Shown here one piece after another: positions 24,059 to 31,989 of a DNA stretch of 36,883 bases (its first letter is position 1; each line of letters opens with the position of its first letter). The translations under genes were made by a program, and so were the position numbers. The DNA lies in assembly GCA_947073765.1 (NCBI GenBank), contig CAMTMZ010000026.1, forward strand, positions 1 to 36,883, written 5' to 3'. The notes under the pieces were generated by a model. The model had not been told where the DNA came from. It made no database searches and saw nothing but the letters and a program-made list of their open reading frames with translations. Source of the DNA: an uncultured Bacillota bacterium. GTDB lineage: Bacteria > Bacillota > Clostridia > Oscillospirales > Oscillospiraceae.

Positions 24059-25441
24059 ATGGAAGGCTTATTGAGCTTCGAGAGGGCCGTCAACGGCTTT
24101 GTGTGGGGCCCCATCATGCTGGCCCTGCTGGTGGGGACCGGCGTGTACCTCACGTTCCGTACCGGCTGGGTCCAGGTGCGCTGGTTCGGGTACATTATGA
24201 AAAACACGGTGGGCTCCCTGTTCCGGAAAAAGGACGTGAAGGACCACGGCAGCAACCTGTCCCCCTTCCAGGCGGTGACCACCGCCCTGGCCGGCACCGT
24301 GGGCACCGGCAACATCGCCGGGGTCACCGGGGCCATCTTCATCGGCGGGCCTGGGGCCGTGTTCTGGATGTGGGTGTCCGCCTTCTTCGGCATGTGCACC
24401 AAATACGCCGAAATCGCCCTGGCTCTGAAGTTCCGGGACACCGGCTCCAACGGCGTCCACAAGGGCGGGCCCATGTATTACATTGAAAACGGCCTGGGCA
24501 GAAACTGGAAGTGGCTGGCCGTCCTCTTCGCCATTCTGGGGGGCATGGCCTCCTTCGGCATCGGCAACATCGCCCAGTCCAGCGAGATCGCCGGGGCTAT
24601 GAGCGGCCTGTTCGGCCTGAACCCCCTGGTCAGCGGTATCGTCCTTACCATTGTGGTGGGCATCGTGGTCATCGGCGGGGTGAAGCGCATCGGGCAGGTC
24701 ACCTCTCTGCTGGTCCCCTTTATGTCGATGTTCTACGTGGCGGCGGGCGTTGTGGTCATCCTCATGCGCATCACCGACATCCCCGGCGTCTTCGCAGCCA
24801 TCTTTACCAGCGCCTTCAGCTTTGAGGCCGTGGGCGGCGGCGTGTTTGGCTACGCTATCATGGCGGCCATGAAGAACGGCTTCGCCCGGGGCGTGTTCTC
24901 CAACGAGGCCGGCCTGGGCTCCGCCCCCATCGCCCACGCCGCCTCCTCCGCTCAAGAGCCCGCTGAGCAGGCCATCTGGGGGGTGTTCGAGGTCTTTTTC
25001 GACACCATCGTCATCTGCTCCATCACCGCATTTACCGTGCTGCTGTCCGGCTTCGAGCTGGGGGAGGCCGCCCTGGAAACCTATGGCACCAATGGGGCCG
25101 CCGCCGTTCAGGCGTTTAACTCCATCCTCCCCGGCACCCTGGGCGGCACCATCATTCAGATCAGCCTGCTCTTCTTCGCCCTGTCCACCATCCTCAGCTG
25201 GAGCTACTACGGCGAGCGGTGCTGGGGCTACCTCTCCGGAGACAACAAGGTGGTCACCTCCGTCTATAAGGTCATCTTCGTGCTGTTCTGCATCGTGGGT
25301 GCCACCGGCTCCGGCCAGCTCATGTGGAACGTCTCCGACACCCTCAACGGCGCCATGGCCATCCCAAACCTCATCGCCCTGCTGCTGCTGTCCGGTGTGG
25401 TGGCCTCCATCACCAAGGAATACTTTCAGGATAAGAAATGA
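24059..25441 (+). CDS. sodium:alanine/glycine symporter, AGCS family (riboswitch-controlled)
   Basis: A 460-residue integral membrane carrier of the AGCS family (PF01235) with about 10-11 hydrophobic segments. Signatures seen: GTVGTGNIAGVTGAIFIGGPGAVFWMW near 96-122 and FSNEAGLGSAPIAHAAS near 281-297. It imports or exports alanine or glycine with sodium. The ORF can be extended to 24002, but the AAAGGAG box points to the ATG at 24059. The tandem glycine riboswitch and its terminator lie immediately upstream, which argues that glycine is a real substrate. A second AGCS gene follows after 114 nt. Confidence 0.93.
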   Translation: MEGLLSFERAVNGFVWGPIMLALLVGTGVYLTFRTGWVQVRWFGYIMKNTVGSLFRKKDVKDHGSNLSPFQAVTTALAGTVGTGNIAGVTGAIFIGGPGAVFWMWVSAFFGMCTKYAEIALALKFRDTGSNGVHKGGPMYYIENGLGRNWKWLAVLFAILGGMASFGIGNIAQSSEIAGAMSGLFGLNPLVSGIVLTIVVGIVVIGGVKRIGQVTSLLVPFMSMFYVAAGVVVILMRITDIPGVFAAIFTSAFSFEAVGGGVFGYAIMAAMKNGFARGVFSNEAGLGSAPIAHAASSAQEPAEQAIWGVFEVFFDTIVICSITAFTVLLSGFELGEAALETYGTNGAAAVQAFNSILPGTLGGTIIQISLLFFALSTILSWSYYGERCWGYLSGDNKVVTSVYKVIFVLFCIVGATGSGQLMWNVSDTLNGAMAIPNLIALLLLSGVVASITKEYFQDKK

Positions 25442-25447
25442 CCTGCA

Positions 25448-25516
25448 GGGGCACATATTATGCCCCCGGCGCCTGCCGCGCCTGTCCTCGAAAACACGGG
25501 CGGATGATATCCGCCC
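25448..25516 (+). repeat. paired palindromes between the two symporter genes
   Basis: Palindrome 1: GGGGCA (25448) with TGCCCC (25461). Palindrome 2: GGGCGGAT (25498) with ATCCGCCC (25509) around GAT. Between them is a GC-rich linker. This looks like the short dispersed REP-type elements found between genes in this family, but no second copy occurs in this window. Confidence 0.55.
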
Positions 25517-25555
25517 CAACAAAAAATGTGATATATTCAGAAAGGAAGTAAAATT

Positions 25556-26956
25556 ATGGCCGAGCTTGAAGCAATACTGTTTCCCATTGTGGCAAAGATT
25601 AATGAGTATCTGTCCAACTACATCCTAGTGTTTCTCCTCATCGGAGTGGGCCTGTGGTACTCGATTAAAACCCGGTTCGTTCAGGTCCGCTGCTTTGGCG
25701 AGGGGATGAAGAAGACTTTCGGCAACCTGTCCCTCCGAGGCGGAAAGCAGGAGCAGGGCATGAGCTCCTTCCAGGCCCTGGCCACCGCCATCGCCGCCCA
25801 GGTGGGCACCGGCAATATCGTGGGCGCCTCCGGCGCTATCCTCACTGGCGGTCCTGGCGCTATCTTCTGGATGTGGATCATCGCCTTCTTTGGCATGGCC
25901 ACCATCTACGCCGAGGCCACCCTGGCCATCCAAACCCGCCAGGCCGATTCTGACGGCTCCTACCGCGGCGGCCCCGTCTACTACATCACCACCGCCTTTA
26001 AGGGCGGCTTCGGCAAGTTCCTGGCCGGCTTCTTCGCCGTGGCCATCATTCTGGCCCTGGGCTTCATGGGCTGTATGGTCCAGTCCAACTCCATCGGCTC
26101 CACCTTCCAGACTGCCTTCGGCGTCCCCTCCTGGATTATAGGCGTGGTGCTGGTGGCCATCTGCGGCGTGATCTTCCTGGGCGGGCTGAACCGCCTGGCC
26201 TCCGTCACCGAGAAGGTGGTCCCCGTTATGGCGGCTATCTTCCTGCTGGGCGGGCTGGTGGTCCTGGCGGCCCGGGCCAAGTACATCCCCGCCACCTTTG
26301 GCATGATCTTCCAGTACGCTTTCCAGCCCCAGGCCATCATCGGCGGCGGCTTCGGCTACGCAATCAAGACCGCCATCAGCCAGGGCGCCAAGCGGGGCCT
26401 GTTCTCCAACGAGGCCGGCATGGGTTCCACCCCCCACGCCCACGCCCAGGCCAACGTGGCCACCCCCCACGATCAGGGTGTGGTAGCTATGATCGGCGTA
26501 TTTATGGACACCTTTGTGGTGCTCACCCTCAACGCCCTGGTGGTCATCTCCACCCTCTACACCGCCGACGGCCCCCTGGCCGAGTGCGGCGCGGCGGCGG
26601 CCAGCACCACCCTGGGCAAAGCCAACCTGGCCCAGACCGCTTTCGGCGTGGTCTTTGGCGAGAGCGCCGGAGCCATGTTCGTAGCCGTGTGCCTGTTCTT
26701 CTTCGCCTTCTCCACCATCCTGAGCTGGAACCTGTTCGGCAAGATCAACGTGGTATACCTCTTCGGCAAGAGCTCCGCCAAAATCTACGCAGCCTTGGCC
26801 CTGGTGTTCATCTTCCTGGGCACCCTGATGTCCAACGACCTGGTTTGGGAGCTGACCGACATGTTCAACAACCTGATGGTCATTCCCAACGCCCTGGCCC
26901 TTTTCGCCCTCACCGGCATGGTGATAAACTCCCTCCATGTGGCGGGGAAGAAATAA
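25556..26956 (+). CDS. second sodium:alanine/glycine symporter, AGCS family
   Basis: A 466-residue AGCS-family carrier, a diverged paralogue of the preceding gene. It has the same signatures (QVGTGNIVGASGAILTGGPGAIFWMW near 82-107; FSNEAGMGSTPHAHAQA near 283-299) and multiple membrane helices. An AAAGGAAG box lies 7-8 nt before the ATG. It may be read from the riboswitch-controlled transcript if that passes the palindromes in the 114-nt gap; no convincing separate promoter is visible. A terminator follows. The pair may differ in direction, affinity or preference between alanine and glycine; the sequence does not tell. Confidence 0.92.
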   Translation: MAELEAILFPIVAKINEYLSNYILVFLLIGVGLWYSIKTRFVQVRCFGEGMKKTFGNLSLRGGKQEQGMSSFQALATAIAAQVGTGNIVGASGAILTGGPGAIFWMWIIAFFGMATIYAEATLAIQTRQADSDGSYRGGPVYYITTAFKGGFGKFLAGFFAVAIILALGFMGCMVQSNSIGSTFQTAFGVPSWIIGVVLVAICGVIFLGGLNRLASVTEKVVPVMAAIFLLGGLVVLAARAKYIPATFGMIFQYAFQPQAIIGGGFGYAIKTAISQGAKRGLFSNEAGMGSTPHAHAQANVATPHDQGVVAMIGVFMDTFVVLTLNALVVISTLYTADGPLAECGAAAASTTLGKANLAQTAFGVVFGESAGAMFVAVCLFFFAFSTILSWNLFGKINVVYLFGKSSAKIYAALALVFIFLGTLMSNDLVWELTDMFNNLMVIPNALALFALTGMVINSLHVAGKK

Positions 26957-26975
26957 ATTTTTATCCAAACATACA

Positions 26976-27015
26976 GGAGCGGCAAGGTGAAAAGCCCTGC
27001 CGCTCCCGCTATTGT
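26976..27015 (+). terminator. terminator of the symporter operon
   Basis: GGAGCGGCA (26976) pairs with TGCCGCTCC (26998) around a loop with AAGGTGAAAAGCCC, followed by a weak T-rich tail (CGCTATTGTTT), 19 nt after the stop. Confidence 0.7.
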
Positions 27016-27300
27016 TTCGACTCCAGATCAACGCATTTCTCATGTGATTCAAATCATCAGCGCCGACGTAAATGACAATGATCACTTATACAAATCCAAT
27101 ATTTTCGTCTCACTCGCCCTCACCCTCAACAGCACAGGCTATTTCACCATCTTCGCTCCTCAAAGTCAGAGGCATCACTATTCGCGTAAATAATCAGTTC
27201 ATTCCCGTTTTCATCGTCCCGGAAAAATTTACTTTTGAGGCGGCCCCATTTTCCTCTATATGGCTGCTACACCACACCTCAAAACCGCTCACAAGCCGCC
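27016..27300. other. intergenic stretch without a recognisable gene
   Basis: AT-richer than its surroundings. No ORF with a ribosome site is convincing. On the minus strand, 27141-27227 can encode a short run ending in GNELIIYANSDASDFEER before a stop, which could be a decayed gene tail, but it has no start and no second piece. Confidence 0.4.
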
Positions 27301-27329
27301 TTTACCTTTCCATTGAAATATGGTATGAT
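27301..27329 (+). promoter_or_regulatory. promoter of rlmD
   Basis: TTTACC at 27301-27306, 17-nt spacer, TATGAT at 27324-27329, about 30 nt before the ATG. Confidence 0.65.
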
Positions 27330-27357
27330 TACCTGACTGAAAAAGGGGGCGCGTCCT

Positions 27358-28722
27358 ATGGCTGACATCCGAAAAAACACCGTCCATACCCTGGACATCA
27401 CCGGCTACACCGCCGAGGGGATGGGGGTAGCCCGGCTGGAGGGGCGGGTGGTCTTTGTGCCCTTCACCATCCAAGGGGAGCAGTGGCGGGTTCGGCTGGA
27501 AAAGGTAAACAAAAACATGGCCTGGGGCCGGGGGGTGGAACTGCTGCTCCCCTCCCCCAAGCGCATTGTCCCCGACTGCCCCCTGTACGGCAAGTGCGGC
27601 GGCTGTCAGTTCCGCCACATGACTTACGAGGAGGAGCTGCGGGCCAAGGGGCAGCGCATCGCTGACGCCCTGGAGCGGGTGGGACGGGTGAGGCTGGACC
27701 TCCCCCCTGTCCTAGGCGCGGAGGACCCTCTGCGCTACCGGAACAAGGTACAGTTCCCGGTTTCTCAGGGCAGGCGAGGCCTGTCCATCGGCTACTACCG
27801 TCCCCGGAGCCACGACGTGCTGGACACCCCGGACTGTCCTCTCCAGCCTGAAGCTGTCACTCGCCTGCGGGGGGCTTTCAAGACCTGGATGGAGGAGCAT
27901 GCCATCCCCGCCTACGACGAGACGACTGGAAAGGGCCTGGTCCGGCACCTCTATGTCCGCACCAACAGCCGTGGAGAGAGTCTGGTGTGCGTGGTGGCCA
28001 ACGGGGAGATCCTCCCCCACAGCGACACCCTGGTGAAGGCGCTGCGGCGCTCCCATCCCGGGCTGGCGGGGGTGGTGCTCAATATCAATACCAGGGGCAC
28101 CAACGTGATCCTGGGCGACCGGTTCGTTGCCCTCTGGGGCCAGGACTGGCTGGAGGAAAAATTATGTCAACTTTCTTTTCGCCTGTCTGTCCCGTCATTC
28201 TTCCAGGTCAACCTTGCCCAGACCCAGCGTCTGTATCAGACCGCTCTGGAGCTTGCCCAGCTCTCAGGAAGCGAAACCGTGCTGGATCTGTACTGCGGCA
28301 TCGGCACCATCTCCCTGGCCCTGGCGCGCCGGGCCGCACGGGTGATCGGGGCGGAGATCGTTCCCCGCGCCATTGAGGACGCCAAAGAGAACGCGACGCG
28401 CAACGGTGTATCAAACGCGGAGTTCTTCTGCGGCGACGCCGGAGCTGTGGCCCGGCGGCTGGCGGAGGAGGGTATCCGGCCCCAGGTCATCTGTGTGGAT
28501 CCGCCCCGAAAGGGGCTGGCCCCGGAGGTCCCCGCCATCCTGGCGGCCATGGGCCCGGAGCGAATTGTCTATGTCTCCTGCGACCCGGCTACCCTCGCCC
28601 GGGATGTGGACCGTTTTTCCCGGCTGGGTTACCGGGCTATCCGGGCGCGTGGGATCGATCTCTTCCCCCGAACCGCCCATGTAGAGACAGCCATGCTGCT
28701 GGAGCAAAATTCCGCCCTATAA
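27358..28722 (+). CDS. rlmD: 23S rRNA (uracil-C5)-methyltransferase, RlmD/RlmCD (TrmA family)
   Basis: A SAM-dependent methylase that makes 5-methyluridine in 23S rRNA (U1939, and in Bacillus also U747 through RlmCD). Order: an N-terminal TRAM domain (residues 1-65); an iron-sulfur cluster region with Cys74, Cys80, Cys83 (CPLYGKCGGCQFRHM) and a fourth Cys near 160 (DCPLQPEA); the SAM site LDLYCGIGTISLAL near 308; and the catalytic nucleophile Cys408 in VSCDPATLARD. 454 residues, normal length. The ribosome site is a run of G (AAAGGGGG). Specificity between U747 and U1939 cannot be told from one sequence. Confidence 0.92.
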   Translation: MADIRKNTVHTLDITGYTAEGMGVARLEGRVVFVPFTIQGEQWRVRLEKVNKNMAWGRGVELLLPSPKRIVPDCPLYGKCGGCQFRHMTYEEELRAKGQRIADALERVGRVRLDLPPVLGAEDPLRYRNKVQFPVSQGRRGLSIGYYRPRSHDVLDTPDCPLQPEAVTRLRGAFKTWMEEHAIPAYDETTGKGLVRHLYVRTNSRGESLVCVVANGEILPHSDTLVKALRRSHPGLAGVVLNINTRGTNVILGDRFVALWGQDWLEEKLCQLSFRLSVPSFFQVNLAQTQRLYQTALELAQLSGSETVLDLYCGIGTISLALARRAARVIGAEIVPRAIEDAKENATRNGVSNAEFFCGDAGAVARRLAEEGIRPQVICVDPPRKGLAPEVPAILAAMGPERIVYVSCDPATLARDVDRFSRLGYRAIRARGIDLFPRTAHVETAMLLEQNSAL

Positions 28723-28812
28723 TTTGTCTATTTTGGCAGTGGACCGCCCGCTTCTCCTGTAGTAAGATAGTCTGGCTGCAAAATCGTGTGTTTTAAAGGG
28801 GAATCGGTCACC

Positions 28813-30219
28813 GTGAAAAGAAACCACAGCATTGATATGTGCAACGGGTCTCTGGCGGACAAAATACTGCTCTTTGCCCTGCCGCTGATGGCTTCCAGTC
28901 TGCTCCAGCTGCTGTTTAACGCGGCGGACGTGGTAGTGGTAGGCCGGTTCGCCGGCAAGGAGGCGCTGGCGGCAGTGGGATCCAACACCTCGCTGATTAA
29001 TCTGACCATCAATCTGTTCATAGGCCTGTCGGTGGGCACCAACGTGGTGGTATCCCGGGACCTGGGAGCGGGGCGGCACGACAATGTGAGCCGCGGCGTT
29101 CACACCGCCATGACCCTGGCCCTCATCAGCGGCGTCGGAATGATGATTTTCGGCATGGTGATGGTCCGGCAGCTGCTGGAGTGGATGTCCTCCCCCACCG
29201 ATGTTATTGACCTGGCCACCATATATCTGCGCATCTACTTTCTCGGCATGCCCGCCAACCTGACCTACAATTTTGGCGCTGCCATTCTCCGGGCCCAGGG
29301 GGACACCCAGCGTCCGCTGTACTTCCTCACCTTCGCCGGAGTGGTAAATGTGCTGCTCAACCTGATATTCGTCATCGGCCTGCGCATGGATGTGGCTGGA
29401 GTGGCTCTGGCCACCATCATCGCCCAATATATCTCCGCCGCCCTGGTGGTGCGATGCCTCATACAGGAGACAGGCCCCCTCCATCTGGAGCTGAAGCATC
29501 TTGGTCTGAACAAAAGAGTGGTAGTCCAAATTTTAAAGGTGGGGCTGCCGGCCGGCTTCCAGGGGGTGGTATTCTCTCTGTCCAACGTGGTGATTCAGTC
29601 CTCTCTCAACTCCTTTAACGACCCGGTGCTGGTGGCCGGCTCCGCCGCCGGGGCCAACATTGAGAGCTTTGTCTACACCACCATGAACGCATTCCATCAG
29701 GCCGCCATCTCCTTTGTCGGCCAGAACTACGGCGCCGCCAAATGCGACCGGGTTGACAAGGTGGCCCGGTACTGCACCCTGTTCGCGGTGCTGTTCGGCC
29801 TGGTTCTGGGCAATCTGGCCTACCTCTTTGGCGCCCCGCTGGCCGGCATCTACGCCCCAGGTGAACCTGACGTGGTTCAACAGGCCCTGGTGCGCATGCT
29901 GTACATCTGCTGTCCCTACTTCATCTGCGGCGTCATGGAGGGCCTGGTAGGCACCCTTCGCGGGCTGGGCAGTTCCGTGATTCCCATGCTGGTCTCCGTT
30001 GTGGGCGCCTGCGGCCTGCGTCTGCTCTGGGTGGCCGCCGTATTTCCCCGTTACCGCACCCCCGCCTGCCTGTACCTGTCATATCCTGTCACCTGGACGA
30101 TTACTGCCCTGTTTCATTTCCTTTTTCTCATGCTGGTGGTTCGCCGCCGGGCCTTTGCCAAGGTGCGGAGCGGCGGACCCGCCTATCTGTCCACCGAGGG
30201 ACACCACCCTAAAATATAA
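28813..30219 (+). CDS. MATE family multidrug exporter
   Basis: 468 residues with about 12 hydrophobic helices in two halves. The start GSLADKILLFALPLMASSLLQLLFNAADVVVVGRF is typical of MatE domain 1 (PF01554); the second half begins around VVVQILKVGLPAGFQGVVFSLSNVVIQSSLN. It should export cationic drugs or metabolites with sodium or protons. The frame is open from a GTG at 28786, but an AAGGGG box inside that extension lies 11 nt before the GTG at 28813, so I take the latter (VKRNHSIDMCNG). It lies 90 nt after rlmD with no terminator between them, so read-through is likely. Confidence 0.93.
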   Translation: MKRNHSIDMCNGSLADKILLFALPLMASSLLQLLFNAADVVVVGRFAGKEALAAVGSNTSLINLTINLFIGLSVGTNVVVSRDLGAGRHDNVSRGVHTAMTLALISGVGMMIFGMVMVRQLLEWMSSPTDVIDLATIYLRIYFLGMPANLTYNFGAAILRAQGDTQRPLYFLTFAGVVNVLLNLIFVIGLRMDVAGVALATIIAQYISAALVVRCLIQETGPLHLELKHLGLNKRVVVQILKVGLPAGFQGVVFSLSNVVIQSSLNSFNDPVLVAGSAAGANIESFVYTTMNAFHQAAISFVGQNYGAAKCDRVDKVARYCTLFAVLFGLVLGNLAYLFGAPLAGIYAPGEPDVVQQALVRMLYICCPYFICGVMEGLVGTLRGLGSSVIPMLVSVVGACGLRLLWVAAVFPRYRTPACLYLSYPVTWTITALFHFLFLMLVVRRRAFAKVRSGGPAYLSTEGHHPKI

Positions 30220-30228
30220 TCCAGACAA

Positions 30229-30260
30229 GACCGCTTCTGATCAAAGCAGGTCCTGTTTTT
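30229..30260 (+). terminator. terminator after the MATE gene
   Basis: GACCGCTT (30229) pairs with AAGC-A-GGTC (30244-30252), with one bulged base, followed by CTGTTTTT. A GGAAAATTTTCC palindrome follows. Confidence 0.6.
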
Positions 30261-30299
30261 GTGGGAAAATTTTCCGGGAAAAATTTTTGGGGAAAAGGT

Positions 30300-30328
30300 T
30301 TGACAAACGGTAACAATTATGTTACAAT
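30300..30328 (+). promoter_or_regulatory. sigma-A promoter of the small protein and NlpC/P60 genes
   Basis: TTGACA at 30300-30305, 17-nt spacer, TACAAT at 30323-30328. A very good match to consensus. Confidence 0.88.
30310..30326 (-). promoter_or_regulatory. WalR-type operator inside the promoter
   Basis: On the minus strand the site reads TGTAACATAATTGTTAC, that is TGTAAC-N5-TGTTAC, a perfect fit to the published WalR (YycF) box TGTWAH-N5-TGTWAH. On the plus strand TGTTAC (30320) is followed after 5 nt by GGTTAC, one base off. WalR controls cell-wall hydrolases in Bacillota, and such a gene lies downstream. Confidence 0.55.
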
Positions 30329-30371
30329 TCGGTTACAGTTTTAAGTCACCAATGATTTGAGGAGGCGCATT

Positions 30372-30662
30372 ATGGCCAACGAGAACCTTCCTCTTTCCTA
30401 TAAGGGGCACCCCCTGCGTCGGAAAGACAACCTTATCTACTACGGAACCATGGCGGAGAAGTACATTATTATGCTTCAAGTCCTTTCCTCCAAAAAACAG
30501 GGCGATTTGGCCGTTGCTGACAAGGTTTCCGTCCAGCTTCAGCTCACCGACCCCGACCTGAAGAGCCGGGACCGCGTGGTGAAAAAGAGCGAGAAGGACA
30601 GCCTCTACGCTGCGATGGACGTGGCTTCTGTCTGGCTGGACCGGGCTCTGTCCGGAAAGTAA
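30372..30662 (+). CDS. small conserved-looking hypothetical protein
   Basis: A 96-residue soluble protein with no domain I recognise. The middle (DNLIYYGTMAEKYIIMLQVLSSKKQGDLAVADKVSVQLQLTD) looks like strands and a helix, and the end (KDSLYAAMDVASVWLDRAL) is a helix. The ATG at 30372 follows a GGAGG box by 7 nt; an ATG at 30357 has no such site. It is transcribed from a strong promoter with a WalR-like box and lies 64 nt before the NlpC/P60 hydrolase gene, so the two probably form one operon. Function unknown; a link to cell-envelope upkeep is inferred only from position. Confidence 0.8.
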   Translation: MANENLPLSYKGHPLRRKDNLIYYGTMAEKYIIMLQVLSSKKQGDLAVADKVSVQLQLTDPDLKSRDRVVKKSEKDSLYAAMDVASVWLDRALSGK

Positions 30663-30726
30663 CAAAAGTTACAACTTAACTTACATCGCCGATAAGCCGT
30701 CTGTAAATAAATAGGAGGACGTCAAT

Positions 30727-31635
30727 ATGAATTTCAAGGGCATCGTTTCCCGTCTCACCGCTGGAATGCTGCTGGTCAGCGCTCTGGTCACTCCTGCGCT
30801 GGCCGCCACCGGCACTGTCAACACCGAAGGCAGTTCCCTGCGGCTGCGGTCTGAAACCAGCACTGACAGTTCTGTGCTTACCAAGCTGCCTCACGGCTCC
30901 CAGGTGGACGTGATCGATCAGCCTGAGGCCGGCTGGTACCAGGTCTCTTACAAAGGCACCACCGGTTATGTCTCCGCCGACTACCTTATTGTCACAGAAG
31001 ACGGCGTTCAGCCTGTTGCCGCCGCGGCGCCCGCCGCTTCCCCCACTGATCAGCCCGCTGACGCCATGTATATCAGGGTGCTTCAAGGTCCCCTGAACAT
31101 CCGCACCGGCCCCAGCACTGACCACGACAAGGTCGGCCAGCTCTCTGTGGGCAAGGTTGCTGAGGTGGTGGACGTGCTGGATGGCTGGTACCAGATTGAC
31201 TCCGGCTACGTCTGCGGCGACTATGTGGTAGAAGTAGACGCCACCGAGGCCCAGTCCTCCGGTCAGGGCCAGGAGATTGCCGATTACGCCCTCCAGTTCC
31301 TTGGTTCCCGCTACGTGTACGGCGGAAGCTCCCCCAGCGGCTTTGATTGCTCCGGTTTTACCAGCTACATATACAAGCAGTTCGGCTACAAGATTAATCG
31401 CTCCGCCTCCGATCAGCTGGACAACGGCACCCCCGTTTCCCGGAGTGAACTGCAGCCCGGCGACTTGGTTATGTTCAAAAAGGGCGGCTCCAGCAAGCGG
31501 GCCTCCCACGTGGGCCTGTACATCGGCAACAACCAGTTTATCCACGCCTCTACCTCCAAGGTCGGCGTTATCATCAGCCGCATGAGCGACGCCTATTACA
31601 CCACCGGTTTTGTGGGCGGCCGCCGTATCGTCTGA
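30727..31635 (+). CDS. secreted SH3b-SH3b-NlpC/P60 cell-wall hydrolase
   Basis: A 302-residue exported peptidoglycan endopeptidase. A signal peptide of about 26 residues ends at TPALA-A. Two bacterial SH3 domains follow (about 30-92 and 115-170; each has a SLRLRSET- or LNIRTGPST-like start and a GWYQ core). They are separated by an Ala/Pro linker and bind the wall. The NlpC/P60 catalytic domain (180-302) has Cys208 (GFDCSGF), His261 (ASHVGLY) and His273 (FIHAS). It probably cuts the D-Glu-diaminopimelate bond in stem peptides. An AGGAGG box precedes the ATG. A WalR-type box sits upstream of the operon, fitting the usual control of such enzymes. Confidence 0.94.
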   Translation: MNFKGIVSRLTAGMLLVSALVTPALAATGTVNTEGSSLRLRSETSTDSSVLTKLPHGSQVDVIDQPEAGWYQVSYKGTTGYVSADYLIVTEDGVQPVAAAAPAASPTDQPADAMYIRVLQGPLNIRTGPSTDHDKVGQLSVGKVAEVVDVLDGWYQIDSGYVCGDYVVEVDATEAQSSGQGQEIADYALQFLGSRYVYGGSSPSGFDCSGFTSYIYKQFGYKINRSASDQLDNGTPVSRSELQPGDLVMFKKGGSSKRASHVGLYIGNNQFIHASTSKVGVIISRMSDAYYTTGFVGGRRIV

Positions 31636-31655
31636 TTCCTCACATAAAAAATTTA

Positions 31656-31691
31656 AAGCTCACCGTCTGTTTTCAGATGGTGAGCTTTTTT
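31656..31691 (+). terminator. Rho-independent terminator of the NlpC/P60 gene
   Basis: A 14-bp stem (AAGCTCACCGTCTG with CAGATGGTGAGCTT, one wobble), loop TTTT, then TTTTTGTG. Confidence 0.93.
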
Positions 31692-31714
31692 GTGCATAAA
31701 AAACGGAACAGGCC

Positions 31715-31743
31715 TTGACAGCCTATCCCAATTATGGTAGAAT
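31715..31743 (+). promoter_or_regulatory. sigma-A promoter of rpoBC
   Basis: TTGACA at 31715-31720, 17-nt spacer, TAGAAT at 31738-31743. The predicted transcript has a leader of about 240 nt before rpoB. Confidence 0.8.
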
Positions 31744-31749
31744 AAAATG

Positions 31750-31989
31750 CTTTTGTGTCCTTTCATCCCATCGGACACTCTCCCATATTCACAATGTCAG
31801 TGTAACACAGGACCGGGAACTTGACAAGAGGTCAGGGAGAGAATTTTCCCACTCATCCGGGCGTATCATTTCTTTTTCCCTCCCCTGAATTGTGCATACT
31901 GACGGCAATTTTTTCTGTTTTTCCAAAATCCGCCTCAAAAAAGTGACAACCAACCGTCAATTCTGAAGAAAGCGAGTTGATTTTTCAGC
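31750..31989 (+). other. long untranslated leader of rpoB
   Basis: No ORF with a ribosome site is visible. The leader has several pyrimidine and T tracts (31870-31884, 31918-31932) and weak pairings such as AATTG/CAATT before a T run near 31920 and TGACGG (31910) with CCGTCA (31956). None is a clear known riboregulator. The ribosome site for rpoB itself is weak. Confidence 0.45.

Noticed and set aside
24068-27085. Two minus-strand frames of about 485 codons opposite the symporters
   Set aside because: Gly/Asp/His-rich mirror frames of membrane-protein genes; an artefact of GC-rich codon use.
27141-27227. Minus-strand peptide tail ending GNELIIYANSDASDFEER
   Set aside because: It is only about 28 codons, with no start, no partner fragment and no identifiable family; not enough to call a pseudogene.
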